From contig NZ_CP060398.1 of the NCBI RefSeq assembly GCF_015840915.1, positions 1,612,001-1,676,000 on the forward strand: a stretch of 64,000 nucleotides of DNA, written 5' to 3'. The position numbers were made by a program, and so were the translations under genes. The notes beneath the pieces are model-generated. The model was not told the origin of the DNA. It saw nothing but the letters and a program-made list of their open reading frames with translations, and did not search any database. Positions 8,688-17,801 of this stretch are shown here, one piece after another (within the stretch, counting starts at the first letter, position 1; each line of letters starts with the position of its first letter). The DNA is from Synechococcus sp. CBW1002. Lineage in GTDB: Bacteria > Cyanobacteriota > Cyanobacteriia > PCC-6307 > Cyanobiaceae.

Positions 8688-11600
8688 TCAGAAGGGTCTG
8701 CGCGGAATGGCCTGGGCTGGATGGAAGGGCACGAAGGGTGTGCCGGGGCCCTTGAAATTGAAGTCGTTCAGCTTCACCCGGATGCCGCCCAGCTGTTCGT
8801 AGGGGCTGTAGAACACGCCGATCTCATAGGCCCGCCGCTGCCAGCGCAGTTCCACGTAGGAACCGGTGACATCGCCGTAGAACTCGGAGTTTGGGTCCAC
8901 GTTGAGGCCGATGCCGCCACTGAGCACCAGCGGACCCACCAGCTGCTGGGTGAGGCCCACGCCCAGGGTGCCCAGGTCCACGGCCCGATCGAAGCTCAGG
9001 GGGCTCACCCCCTCCCGCAGGGTGCCGCCGCCGGTGATCGAGAACACGGTGTAATCGAGGAAGGGCTTGCTGAAGTGCCCCAGGGTGAACGTGGGGCCGC
9101 CGGAGAGGGACAGGGTGTTCTGGTTGGTGCCGTCGCCGAAGTAGGCCACCGTGCCCGTCAGGTTGGCGTTCAGCCGCACGCCCGGCACCACGGGCGTGGC
9201 GGAGTAGGGGTTGGCCTGACCCTCCAGCGGGCCGGGCGGAAGGGCCTGGCCGGTCCAGAGGGGCAGGCTGGCGTTGATGGCCACGATGGCGTTGCCGCGC
9301 CAGAGATCCAGCAGGTTGCTGCTCTGGAAGGCATTGGCCTGGTAGCGGCCCACGCCGAAGCGCCAGAAGTAGTTGCCGCTCAACTGTCCCCAGGCGGGCA
9401 GCTTGCCCTTGTCCTCCAGGGAGATGCCGTAGGCGCTGTAGATGTCCTGCTCGCCGAGGGAGCCGTTCCAGACGCGGTAGCGGTAGGCGCCGAACAGCCG
9501 CAGGGTTCCTTTCCCCACCAGCGGCAGGTCAAGCTTGCGGCTCAGGTCCCCCCAGCTGCGGGTGCCGTCGGGGATGTTCTCCGGGTTGAAGGTGGACATG
9601 TCGAGGTTGGCGTTCACCCCGAAGCCGAGCAGCTTGCTTTCGAGCTGGGCCTCGAGGCCGAACATGTCGGCGCCGGTGATCCCCTGCTCCTGGGGGGAGG
9701 CGCCGGCTGGCTCACCGGGCAGGGGATAGCTGTCGGTGCGGCCTTCGATCGCCCGCTGCACCAGGAACTGGGGCTGAAGTGTCAGGGTGGTGTCCGTGCC
9801 GATCTCCAGCGGCCGGATCTTGTAGCCGATGAAGAAGCCGTCGCGATCCTCGCCGTCGTTGCCGAGTACCCAGCGGTTCTGCACCTCCTCCTGCTTCTGG
9901 ATCCGGGTCTCGCGGGTCACCGGGATCGGCAGCCGGTCTTCCAGGATCAGCCGGTTGCGGCCCGCGCGGATCAGGGTGTCGCCGTTCGGCTGCAGCGTGG
10001 CCACCACCTGCTCGGAATCCAGCCAGTTCTGGGCCGGCGTGTAGGGGTCGTTGGTGAAGGAGGCCCGGTCGGCCCGCAGTTCGCCGGGGGCCAGGCGCAC
10101 CTGCTTGGCCTGGAAGCGCCAGCGCGTGATCGTGCCGGTCACCAGCTGGCGGTTGCTGCGTGCGTTGAGATCCTGAAGCTGCGGAGGACGGACGGCGCCG
10201 AAGTCGTTGCTCAGCTGGGTCGTGCCCTCGCTGTCGGTGTCGCCGAAGGAGCGGCGCCGCTGCGCCGTGAAGCTCTGCTGGAACTGCACCTCGCTGACGC
10301 GCTGATCGATCCCGGCGATCACCTGGCGCCGCTCTGCCTCCCGTTGCCGTGCCTCCTGCCAGACATTGGCCGGCGCCTTTCGGCGCACAGGCGTGGAGGG
10401 AGGGCCTTCGGGCTCGCTGGTGCCCACATCCTTGACCTGGGTGGGGCCCATGGCCACGTCTTCCAGGCTTTCGGCCAGGCTGGGCGATTGATCGCCAGTG
10501 GGTGGAGCGCTGCCCGGGCAGCCCAGGGAGGGCGGCATCGGCACATCCAGCCGGGCGAACTGGCGGGAGGGATCCCGCTGGCCGAAGCGATAGCGGAAGC
10601 CCAGCAGGTAGGCGTTGCTGCCCTCCTTGACGCCGCTGTAGGTGCCGTAGGCGCCGGAGCGGTGATGGATCCGCCCCACCACCGACCATTGGGGATGGAC
10701 GAGGGCCTCTGCCTCGAAGGCGAGGTAGTTGAGGAACTGGGCGAAGTTCTCGCGGAAGGTCTTCTCGTAGTTGCTGACGCTGGTGTTGAAGCTCACCCCT
10801 TCCACGAAGTAGAGGTTCAGCCAGGGCCGCAGCCAGAAGCGCAGGCCGATGCCGGCTGTGATCTCGCCGAAGCTCTGGGAGGGCGTATCGGCGAAGGGCA
10901 CGGCCTGGTTGAAGCCGCCGCCGGGCTGCTGGGCGGCGCGGTGGCCCATCAGGTTGGTGTCCAGCTCGAGGGCCAGCGGGCCGCCATCCAGGAGGCGCCG
11001 CTGCAGCCCCAGGCCCATCAGGTACTCGGGCCGCCAGTTGCCCTGAAAGACAAAGGTGTCGCCGAAGTTGGCATCCACCATCTGGCCGCCCCAGGCGGTC
11101 ACGGCCCAGGGGTAGGGATGCCAGTCCGGCAGCGGCGGCATCTGGGGCGTGCAGCTCACCGGCTCCGGCGGTGGCAAGGGTGCAGCCGGCGCCGTTTCCA
11201 GGTCGAGATCCTGCTGGGTGCTGTCGAGATCGAGAACGCCGTAGACGTCCTCCAGATCGCCGACCAGCTCCAGCAGGTTGTATCGCAGCCGGCTGGCCTG
11301 CAGATACTGCTGTCCTCGCTGGAAGCGAACGCTGCCGATCGCGTAGAGAGTGCGGCCGTCGATGTCGTATTCGATCCGATCGGCGAGCACCCGTCCTCCG
11401 GCGATCAGGGCGCTGGCGTTGCCGATCGCCACGAAGCGGTTCAGACGGGAGTCGTAACCCTGTTCATTGGCGCTTACCTGCAGCTCGAGGGGAGGCTCCT
11501 GTTCGGCACCGGCGGGGCCGTCGATGCGAGCGGGTCTGGGGGCGGCCGCGTCGGGAGGCGCACCGATTGCCTGGGCGGCGGGAGCCAGGGAGGCGGCAGG

Positions 11601-11825
11601 ATCCCGTGCGGCAGAGGACTCTTCGGGATCGCCAGGCAGGCCGGTGGTGGATGGTTCGGAGGACTGCCCAACCGGTGCGGCCGGAAGTGCCAGAGGCTCG
11701 GCGGGCAGCCGCGGGCTCGCTGCTGGTTCAGCGGCCAGGGCGGCGGGCAGGCCGGCACTCAGCCACAGAACCACCGCACCGCTGGCGCCACGGGCCCATT
11801 GCACTGGCCGGGGGGTGGGCGCCAC
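8688..11825 (-). CDS. DUF3769 outer-membrane protein (OstA/LptD-like)
   Basis: A 1045-aa exported protein: signal peptide over about residues 1-32 (hydrophobic stretch ending in AALAAEP), Ala/Pro-rich spacer to about 95, an OstA-like repeat region (ANEQGYDSRLNRFVAIGNA, then DRIEYDIDGRTLYAIGSV), and a very long segment rich in alternating aromatic/polar strands consistent with a beta-barrel. The family is cyanobacterial and related to the LPS-assembly protein LptD, so a role in inserting lipopolysaccharide or another outer-membrane glycolipid is a reasonable inference, not shown. psbI lies 104 bp upstream on the same strand. Confidence 0.85.
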   Translation of the reverse strand: MAPTPRPVQWARGASGAVVLWLSAGLPAALAAEPAASPRLPAEPLALPAAPVGQSSEPSTTGLPGDPEESSAARDPAASLAPAAQAIGAPPDAAAPRPARIDGPAGAEQEPPLELQVSANEQGYDSRLNRFVAIGNASALIAGGRVLADRIEYDIDGRTLYAIGSVRFQRGQQYLQASRLRYNLLELVGDLEDVYGVLDLDSTQQDLDLETAPAAPLPPPEPVSCTPQMPPLPDWHPYPWAVTAWGGQMVDANFGDTFVFQGNWRPEYLMGLGLQRRLLDGGPLALELDTNLMGHRAAQQPGGGFNQAVPFADTPSQSFGEITAGIGLRFWLRPWLNLYFVEGVSFNTSVSNYEKTFRENFAQFLNYLAFEAEALVHPQWSVVGRIHHRSGAYGTYSGVKEGSNAYLLGFRYRFGQRDPSRQFARLDVPMPPSLGCPGSAPPTGDQSPSLAESLEDVAMGPTQVKDVGTSEPEGPPSTPVRRKAPANVWQEARQREAERRQVIAGIDQRVSEVQFQQSFTAQRRRSFGDTDSEGTTQLSNDFGAVRPPQLQDLNARSNRQLVTGTITRWRFQAKQVRLAPGELRADRASFTNDPYTPAQNWLDSEQVVATLQPNGDTLIRAGRNRLILEDRLPIPVTRETRIQKQEEVQNRWVLGNDGEDRDGFFIGYKIRPLEIGTDTTLTLQPQFLVQRAIEGRTDSYPLPGEPAGASPQEQGITGADMFGLEAQLESKLLGFGVNANLDMSTFNPENIPDGTRSWGDLSRKLDLPLVGKGTLRLFGAYRYRVWNGSLGEQDIYSAYGISLEDKGKLPAWGQLSGNYFWRFGVGRYQANAFQSSNLLDLWRGNAIVAINASLPLWTGQALPPGPLEGQANPYSATPVVPGVRLNANLTGTVAYFGDGTNQNTLSLSGGPTFTLGHFSKPFLDYTVFSITGGGTLREGVSPLSFDRAVDLGTLGVGLTQQLVGPLVLSGGIGLNVDPNSEFYGDVTGSYVELRWQRRAYEIGVFYSPYEQLGGIRVKLNDFNFKGPGTPFVPFHPAQAIPRRPF

Positions 11826-11929
11826 TGGGTGATGCGAAACGGGGCAGATCCTGACACGGGAGACTGGCCGCTCAGGCTTCGCGGCGGCCGGTTGGTGTCA
11901 CGGCAGGAGGAGCGGCCCCAGGGCTCGGG

Positions 11930-12049
11930 TCAATCCTCGAGGTCCTTGCGGCTGGGGGTACGGCTGGGATCGCTCGCCAGGAAACCGAACACGAAGATCC
12001 CGATGAAGAAGAAAACGACGGAGTAAACCGAGATCTTGAGGGCGAGCAT
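11930..12049 (-). CDS. psbI: Photosystem II reaction centre protein I
   Basis: A 39-aa single-helix thylakoid protein beside D1/CP43 in photosystem II. Reading the minus strand from ATG 12049 gives [20 protein letters not shown], then [19 protein letters not shown] and TGA at 11930. This is unmistakably PsbI: N-terminal MLxLKI, one transmembrane helix, and the [18 protein letters not shown] tail. It is shorter than usual ORF cut-offs, and longer overlapping frames on the same strand are spurious. Confidence 0.97.
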   Translation of the reverse strand: MLALKISVYSVVFFFIGIFVFGFLASDPSRTPSRKDLED

Positions 12050-12149
12050 GGTCTGACCTGCTGGGGCAGGGGCGAGGGAGACAACGGGTGACAGGGAGTG
12101 ACAGGCTCCGGGAGGTGCCTCGCAGGCCCTGCGGCAGCCGCATCATCCT

Positions 12150-15100
12150 ATGGGTCCTGGCCGGCCATCCAAAATGCCCGAGGGCCCTGAGCAACAGGAA
12201 TCCCCCCGGATTGAAACGTTTCAGTCATGTTCGCGCCTGGAGCTTCAGCCCCTCTGGCTCTGCCCCTGGCCCGATGGCTCGGAAGCTCCGGCCCTGGCCC
12301 ACCCGTGGGCGCCGCAGGCCCGGCCCGACTGGACAGCCCGCGGCCTGATCGTCTGGCCGCGGGGCCAGCAGTGGTGGCGGCTGCGGCTGCGCCTGAGCTG
12401 TCCTTCCGCCTGGGTTGACCTGGCTGGGGCGGCGGAGGCCCGTCTGGTGCTGCGCTGGTGGGCCGATCGCGCCGAGCTGTGGGTGAACGGCACATGCCGG
12501 CACCGCGGTGATCTGTTCGACACCGCCTGTCGCTGGCTTCTGCCGCGCTCCTGGTGGCAGGGCGAGCCGCTGGAGCTGGAGTTGCGGCTGCGCAGCCCCC
12601 TCCACGACGACGGCGCCCTGATGCACAGCCGCCTTGAACTCGAACCGACCGACCCGGCCGATCCCCAGGGGCTGCTTGCCGAGACGGCCGCCGCTCTGGT
12701 GAAGCTGCGCCAGGGGCGGACCCTGCCGCTTGCCGCCCCAGTCTCCCTGGAGCCAGGCCAGCCGGGGTTTCATGTGCTCGGCCATGCCCACCTCGACCTG
12801 GCCTGGCTGTGGCCCGTGGCGGACACCTGGCAGGCGGCCGAGCGCACCTTCGCCTCGGCCCTGGATCTGATGCAGCGCTTCCCGCAGCTGCATTTCGGCC
12901 ATTCCACCCCGGCGCTCTACGCCTGGTTGGAGCGGCACCGTCCGGCCCTGTTCGAGCGCATCCGCGCCGCCATGCGGGCCGGTCGCTGGGAGCCGCTCAA
13001 CGGTCCCTGGGTCGAGACCGATTGCGTGCTGGTGAGCACGGCCTCCCTGCTGCGCCAGTTCCAGGAGGGGCAGCACTACAGCCAGGCCGCGTTCCCCGAG
13101 TGGGAGCACAGCCTCTCCTGGTTGCCGGACAGCTTCGGCTTCGGGGCCGGTCTGCCGGCGGTGGCGGCCGCCACCGGAGTGCGCTGGTTCTGCACCCACA
13201 AGCTCGCCTGGAATGCCTCCACTCCCTTCCCCCACCGACTGTTCCGCTGGCGCAGCCGCGGCAGTGGTGAGGTCCTGGCGCTGATGACGGCGCCGATCGG
13301 CACCGATGGCGATCCGGAGGCGATGGAGCGCTACCGGCTGGAGTGGCAGCAGGCCAGTGGCCACGCGACCGCCCTGTGGCTGCCGGGGGTGGGTGACCAC
13401 GGCGGCGGCCCCACCGCCGAGATGCTCGAGCAGCTGGCCCTCTGGCAAGCCCAGCCCGAGGCGGCGCCCCAGCGCCACGGCAGCCTGCGCCAGTACCTGG
13501 CGGATCTGGCGCCGTTGGCGCCGACGCTGCCGGTGTGGCGCGACGAGCTCTACCTGGAGCTGCACCGTGGCTGCCCCACCAGCCGGCCAGACCAGAAGCG
13601 CCACAACCGCAGTCTGGAGCGCCTGCTGCGGGAGGCGGAGCTGGCCCAGGCGCTGCTGCAGGGTGGCAAGGCAGACGGAGTTCAGACCGAACGAAGCCAG
13701 CTGGCGGGGGCCGAAACGGACCTGCCGGACTGGCGCGACCTGCTGTTTCAGCAATTTCACGACATCCTTCCCGGCAGCTCGATCCCGGAGGTGTTCGAGC
13801 AGGCGGAGCCCCAGTGGCGCCGCGCCCGCCGCAGGGCGCGCCGGCAGCGGGATCAGGCTCTGGGGCGCTGGCTGGGGGCTGCAGTGGCGGGGGAGGCTGG
13901 GTCGGTTGGCTCGGCCACTGGAGCAACGAGTCAAGATTCGGCGGCGGCCGGCCAGAGGGACGACCAGGCGTCCGACCACACGGCCGAACAGAAGAATGAC
14001 CAGAGGTGGTGGATCGCCCAGCTCCAGCCCCTGGCTGCGGCCTCTTGCACCGTGCGGTTGCCTGCGGGCCAGTGGAGCCTGCCGGGGCCCGCAGGCGATC
14101 AGCCCATCACCAGCCAGCCGGCCGCGTCCGGTGGGGTGTGGGTGCAGCTGCCCGTTCCGGCAGGTGTGACGGCCCTGCCCCTGTGGCGAAGGCCACCGGG
14201 GCGAAGCACGGTCGGACCGGACCCCGCCCCGCGCCCTGTCGCCTCCGGTGTCGAGGCGCTAGCCCTGCGGGATCCTGTACGGCTGGAGCCCGATCCGGAA
14301 CGGGGGAGCGACCGCTGGCGGCTTTCCAATGGACTCCTGAGTGTGGCGGTCGGGCCCGCGGGTGTGGAGCAGCTCTGGGATGCCAGCGGCGCGGCCCAGC
14401 TCGCTGCGCCGCTGGCCTGGCGGCGCTATGCCGATCGCGGTGAGTTCTGGGATGCCTGGGATCTGGCGGCCGACTACCGCGACCATCCCCTGCCCTGGAT
14501 CTGGGACGGGCCGCCGCAGTGGCTGGAGCGGGGGCCCCTCTGCGCGGCGTTCCGCTGGCGGGGCCGCTGCGGTACCAGCCCACTGCGGCTCGATGGGCGC
14601 CTGCGCGCTGGCAGCCCCTGGCTGGAGCTCAGCCTCGCGGTGAACTGGCGCCAGCGCCATGAACTGCTGCGACTCGAGGTGCCGCTGGCCTGGCCTGCCG
14701 TTCGCTGGGCCACCGACACCAGCGGCGGCGTGATCGAGCGTCCAGCCGAGCCCCAGACCAACCGCGAGCGCAGCCGCTGGGAAGTGGCGGCGATCGGCTG
14801 GCTGGCGGCGATCGGTGCCTCGGCTGCTGGGGGGGGCGAGCCTGGGATGGCGGTGCTCCTCGATGGACCTCAGGGGGTATCGGCCAGCCAGCAGGCGCTG
14901 GGGGTGTCGTTGCTGCGGGGCCCCACATGGCCCGATCCATCCGCCGACAACGGCTGGCAACGCCAGCAGCTGGCGCTGATGCCCTGCGCCGGAGGCTGGC
15001 GCCGCGGAGGAGTGCCGGCGGAGGCCCTGCGGCTGCGCGAGCCCCTCTGGGGGCGCCCCACGGCTACGGCCGGAGCCCCCAATCCGCCACCCGGTTTTCC

Positions 15101-15344
15101 CGCCCTGGCCGAAGATCTGCAGATGATTGCCTTGGCGCCCGATCCGGAGCTCGGCGTGGTGCGCCTCACAGTGCAGAACCTGGGCCCTTGCCGGCGCTGG
15201 CTCGATGTCGGGCCCGACTGGCAGCTGCTGGAGCGGGGCGACGGTCTGTTTCAGCCGCTGCCGCAGGAAACGGGAGCTTGGGTGCAGGCAGCGGTGCTGG
15301 GGCCCTGGGAGTTCGGCTTCTGGCGAATCCGCCGGCGGGCCTGA
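12150..15344 (+). CDS. Glycoside hydrolase family 38 alpha-mannosidase
   Basis: Large (1064 aa) zinc-dependent retaining alpha-mannosidase. An N-terminal beta-sandwich segment (about 1-190) precedes the GH38 catalytic barrel, which opens with the zinc-binding GHAHLDLAWLWP (near residue 210) and includes the nucleophile context LPDSFGFGAG (near 328) and the histidine in GVGDHGGGPT (near 415). A helical bundle ends near FQQFHDILPGSSI (about 535), then C-terminal beta domains. Substrate is probably an alpha-mannosyl glycan or oligosaccharide; no other glycan-degradation gene lies beside it. No signal peptide is evident, so it is likely cytoplasmic. Start could be ATG 12150 or ATG 12174. Confidence 0.92.
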   Translation: MGPGRPSKMPEGPEQQESPRIETFQSCSRLELQPLWLCPWPDGSEAPALAHPWAPQARPDWTARGLIVWPRGQQWWRLRLRLSCPSAWVDLAGAAEARLVLRWWADRAELWVNGTCRHRGDLFDTACRWLLPRSWWQGEPLELELRLRSPLHDDGALMHSRLELEPTDPADPQGLLAETAAALVKLRQGRTLPLAAPVSLEPGQPGFHVLGHAHLDLAWLWPVADTWQAAERTFASALDLMQRFPQLHFGHSTPALYAWLERHRPALFERIRAAMRAGRWEPLNGPWVETDCVLVSTASLLRQFQEGQHYSQAAFPEWEHSLSWLPDSFGFGAGLPAVAAATGVRWFCTHKLAWNASTPFPHRLFRWRSRGSGEVLALMTAPIGTDGDPEAMERYRLEWQQASGHATALWLPGVGDHGGGPTAEMLEQLALWQAQPEAAPQRHGSLRQYLADLAPLAPTLPVWRDELYLELHRGCPTSRPDQKRHNRSLERLLREAELAQALLQGGKADGVQTERSQLAGAETDLPDWRDLLFQQFHDILPGSSIPEVFEQAEPQWRRARRRARRQRDQALGRWLGAAVAGEAGSVGSATGATSQDSAAAGQRDDQASDHTAEQKNDQRWWIAQLQPLAAASCTVRLPAGQWSLPGPAGDQPITSQPAASGGVWVQLPVPAGVTALPLWRRPPGRSTVGPDPAPRPVASGVEALALRDPVRLEPDPERGSDRWRLSNGLLSVAVGPAGVEQLWDASGAAQLAAPLAWRRYADRGEFWDAWDLAADYRDHPLPWIWDGPPQWLERGPLCAAFRWRGRCGTSPLRLDGRLRAGSPWLELSLAVNWRQRHELLRLEVPLAWPAVRWATDTSGGVIERPAEPQTNRERSRWEVAAIGWLAAIGASAAGGGEPGMAVLLDGPQGVSASQQALGVSLLRGPTWPDPSADNGWQRQQLALMPCAGGWRRGGVPAEALRLREPLWGRPTATAGAPNPPPGFPALAEDLQMIALAPDPELGVVRLTVQNLGPCRRWLDVGPDWQLLERGDGLFQPLPQETGAWVQAAVLGPWEFGFWRIRRRA

Positions 15345-15411
15345 AGGTCAGGGTTGGCGCTGAGCTGAGAACTGCACTGGCGACACCGGTGACGATTCCG
15401 GGAACCGGTGT

Positions 15412-15555
15412 TCAGTCCTCGTGATCGTCGAAGGGATCGGTGAGTTGCTTCGAGGGCGGCCCGAAGGCCTGGTAGACGCCGAAGCCTGTGAGGGCCAGTA
15501 ACACTGCCAGCACGGTGAGGGCAATGGAGAGGGCGGGCGAACCTGTGGATTCCAT
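15412..15555 (-). CDS. psbN: PsbN, photosystem II assembly/repair protein
   Basis: A 47-aa single-helix protein needed for photosystem II assembly and repair in plants, not a stable subunit. The sequence from ATG 15555 begins MESTGSPALSIALTVLAVLL, has one membrane helix, and ends with the family signature YQAFGPPSKQLTDPFDDHED. It is encoded opposite psbH with 85 bp between the two starts, the classical cyanobacterial and chloroplast arrangement. The frame is open further upstream, but that part lies antisense to psbH. Confidence 0.96.
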   Translation of the reverse strand: MESTGSPALSIALTVLAVLLALTGFGVYQAFGPPSKQLTDPFDDHED

Positions 15556-15640
15556 ACGAGTCTCGAAAGCTGTCGCAGGCGGCCCTGGTGTGACCTTTAG
15601 AGTACCCGTCACGATTCCTTGATCGAGAGGACTGAGCTCC

Positions 15641-15841
15641 ATGGCCCAACGCACCCCCCTCGGAAATCTGCTGCGACCCCTGAATTCCGAATACGGCAAG
15701 GTCGTTCCCGGCTGGGGCACCACCCCGGTGATGGGGGTGTTCATGCTCCTCTTCCTGGTCTTCCTCCTCGTGATCCTGCAGCTCTACAACAAGTCGCTCC
15801 TGCTCGAGGGCATCACCGTCAACTGGAACGGCGTCGGCTGA
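15641..15841 (+). CDS. psbH: Photosystem II reaction centre protein H
   Basis: A 66-aa PSII subunit with a single transmembrane helix. It begins [20 protein letters not shown], then [12 protein letters not shown], the helix (about residues 28-48) and [17 protein letters not shown]. As in other cyanobacteria it lacks the N-terminal phosphorylatable extension of plants. tatA follows 25 bp downstream on the same strand and could be cotranscribed. Confidence 0.97.
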   Translation: MAQRTPLGNLLRPLNSEYGKVVPGWGTTPVMGVFMLLFLVFLLVILQLYNKSLLLEGITVNWNGVG

Positions 15842-15866
15842 TTCCTGACCCAGCCGCATTTCCTGC

Positions 15867-16163
15867 ATGAATTTCTTCGGTATCGGCTTGCCCGAACTGG
15901 CGGTGATCGCCGCTATTGGCCTGCTGGTGTTCGGGCCCAAGCGGCTGCCTGAACTGGGCAAAACCCTGGGTCGGACGCTCAAGGGTTTTCAGTCGGCCTC
16001 CCAGGAGTTTGAGAAGGAGTTCCGCTCCGCGATCACCACCGAGCCGGAGCCGTCTGCGACCCCGGCGTCACCGGCGCTTCCTGAGGGGTCTGCGCCTGCA
16101 ACGGCCAGTGGAGAGGTTGGGTCTGCCATGGCCAGTGGGGAGTCAGCCACGCCAATGGCCTGA
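15867..16163 (+). CDS. tatA: Twin-arginine translocase subunit TatA/TatE-type
   Basis: Pore-forming or pore-stabilising subunit of the Tat pathway that exports folded proteins into the periplasm or thylakoid lumen. The 98 aa contain a short N-terminal membrane helix, the hinge FGPKRLPELGKTLGR and an amphipathic helix, followed by an Ala/Pro/Glu-rich tail from about residue 55. TatA versus TatB cannot be separated with certainty; cyanobacteria usually use TatA-like proteins for both. Confidence 0.93.
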   Translation: MNFFGIGLPELAVIAAIGLLVFGPKRLPELGKTLGRTLKGFQSASQEFEKEFRSAITTEPEPSATPASPALPEGSAPATASGEVGSAMASGESATPMA

Positions 16164-16292
16164 AGCCTTGCCACTCCTTGTCACAAGCCTTTCGAAAGGT
16201 TGTGCTGTCTTCTCGAGGGGCTGAGCGGTGTTGCCCATCCCCCGCGCCGTAGCCTCGGGCAGACCTTTTCGGGGGATGTTTCCCTGCAATCC

Positions 16293-16946
16293 GTGAGTCC
16301 AACGCCTCCGGTGACCACCGAGACCACGCTGCCTGGAGTGGACCTGCGGCTGCTGGTCGGCTTGGGAAATCCGGGTTCCAAATACGTCGACACGCGTCAC
16401 AACGTGGGCTTTATGGCCCTCGAACGCCTGGCACGCCAGGAGGGCGTCGGGTTTCGCCAGCAGGCCAAGCTTCACGGCTTGCTGGCGGAGGTGGGCCATG
16501 GCGATCGGCGCCTGCGGCTGCTGATGCCGCAGACCTTCATGAACGACAGTGGACGCTCGATTCGTGCAGCCCTCGACTGGTTCGACCTGAAACCCTCCCA
16601 GATGCTGGTGGTGGTGGACGACATGGATCTGCCCTTCGGTCGTCTGCGCCTGCGTGCCAGCGGAAGCGCCGGTGGACACAACGGCCTGCGCAGCACGATC
16701 CAGCACCTCGGCGCTCAGGAGTTTCCGCGGCTGCGCATCGGCATCGGCGCTCCAGCGGAGCATCCCGTCGAGCGCCGGGCCCGCACGGTGTCCCACGTGC
16801 TGGGGCGCTTCTCGGCGGACGAGCAGCCTGGCCTGGCCGCAGTGCTCGATGAGGTGGTGGCCGGCATCGACCTGATCCGCCGGCTCGGGATCGAGCGGGC
16901 CGGCAACCGCCTGAACAGTTTTTCGCTTCAGGCTGCGGCAGCCTGA
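16293..16946 (+). CDS. pth: Peptidyl-tRNA hydrolase
   Basis: Releases tRNA from peptidyl-tRNAs that fall off the ribosome. The chain has LLVGLGNPGSKYVDTRHNVG (with the catalytic His in RHNVGF), LLMPQTFMNDSG, the catalytic-acid segment VVVDDMDLPFGRLRLR and GGHNGLRS. Length is 217 aa from GTG 16293, close to the 190-210 of the family. The frame stays open to 16200, but the extra N-terminus has no family likeness. The 130 bp before it hold no gene. Confidence 0.94.
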   Translation: MSPTPPVTTETTLPGVDLRLLVGLGNPGSKYVDTRHNVGFMALERLARQEGVGFRQQAKLHGLLAEVGHGDRRLRLLMPQTFMNDSGRSIRAALDWFDLKPSQMLVVVDDMDLPFGRLRLRASGSAGGHNGLRSTIQHLGAQEFPRLRIGIGAPAEHPVERRARTVSHVLGRFSADEQPGLAAVLDEVVAGIDLIRRLGIERAGNRLNSFSLQAAAA

Positions 16947-17013
16947 TGTCTGCCATGGGCTTTTGTCAGCCTTGATCTGCCTGTCGTGAGCCCTTCGCCG
17001 TGATGTATCCCTC

Positions 17014-17271
17014 GTGAGCCGCCTGCCCGCCACCACCGCCCAGCTGCGGGTCCTGCGCCAGAGTTTCAGCCAGCGGGTGCTGGAGGGTGAGGTGTCCGCC
17101 GGCGGGTTCCAGTGGACCTTCTGCTGGGCCTTCGATCGTGGTGAACTCAACGTGGAGCCCTCCCTGGGCCGCGCCCTGATCCAGGACGCTCTGCTGCGCT
17201 TTCTGCTCCAGGCCGATTACCAGCTCGAGGCCGGCGGCGACTACGCCTTCACCGTGCGCGCCAGTCTCTGA
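17014..17271 (+). CDS. DUF3146 family protein
   Basis: Small soluble 85-aa protein of a family found essentially in cyanobacteria, function unknown. Features are the Trp/Arg-rich centre (GGFQWTFCWAFDRGELNVEP), RALIQDALLRFLLQ, and the C-terminal GGDYAFTVRASL. Starts at GTG 17014. It sits 67 bp after pth and converges on the RNase H-like gene. Confidence 0.8.
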   Translation: MSRLPATTAQLRVLRQSFSQRVLEGEVSAGGFQWTFCWAFDRGELNVEPSLGRALIQDALLRFLLQADYQLEAGGDYAFTVRASL

Positions 17272-17323
17272 AATCGGGCTGGGCATCCCGGGCTCAGCGC
17301 GGAGCCGGACCTCCCCTTCTGGA

Positions 17324-17791
17324 TCAGGAGCGCGGCAGGGTTCGACCCAGGAACCGTTCGAGCAGCAACTGCGCCACCACATCATCCCAGTCGCGGGGCG
17401 GCTGCCGCAGCCCTCGGGGCAGGCAGCGCCGCCAGCCCCGAGGCGGGAACAGCTCCCAGAAACGCTGCCGCGCCGCCAGGGTGCTGCCATGCTCCTCCAC
17501 CACATGCACAGCAGCGATCGTCGCGAGTCTTGTCTGCCAGTGCCGGCAGCCGGTGCCGTTGCCCAGCACGATCTCAGCCACCAGCCCCTCGGCGCACCAG
17601 CTGTTCAGTTGGTGCCAGGTCGCTTCCGGGGTCAGCACAGCCGCCGCCACAATCCGCTGCCCCGTGGCATCGGTGCACACCAGGCCGCACTTGCTGCGGC
17701 CCGGATCCAACCCCGCCAGTCCGGCTCGCTGCTGCGGTGCATCGCCGTGAGGGATTCGATCACTCGGCTCGGGTGAGGCGTGGGTGGCCAT
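17324..17791 (-). CDS. RNase H-like (YqgF/RuvC-fold) protein
   Basis: A 155-aa protein with an RNase H-fold start, LAGLDPGRSKCGLVCTD, where the Asp in LDPG corresponds to the first catalytic acidic residue; LGNGTGCRHWQ and VVEEHGSTLAARQRFW follow, and the C-terminus has RDWDDVVAQLLLERFL. Cyanobacterial homologues are annotated as Holliday-junction resolvase-like proteins. A nuclease role is inferred from fold only. ATG 17791 lies 10 bp downstream of the DUF3084 stop, so the two form an operon. Confidence 0.78.
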   Translation of the reverse strand: MATHASPEPSDRIPHGDAPQQRAGLAGLDPGRSKCGLVCTDATGQRIVAAAVLTPEATWHQLNSWCAEGLVAEIVLGNGTGCRHWQTRLATIAAVHVVEEHGSTLAARQRFWELFPPRGWRRCLPRGLRQPPRDWDDVVAQLLLERFLGRTLPRS

Positions 17792-17801
17792 GGCACGGCG
17801 T

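Noticed and set aside
8598-12026. 1142-codon open frame on the plus strand opposite the DUF3769 gene and psbI
   Set aside because: The minus strand has a signal peptide, OstA-like repeats and PsbI; the plus-strand product is low complexity.
11872-12194. Two other minus-strand frames (70 and 98 codons) over psbI
   Set aside because: Basic Ser/Pro/Arg-rich products; the third frame encodes PsbI exactly.
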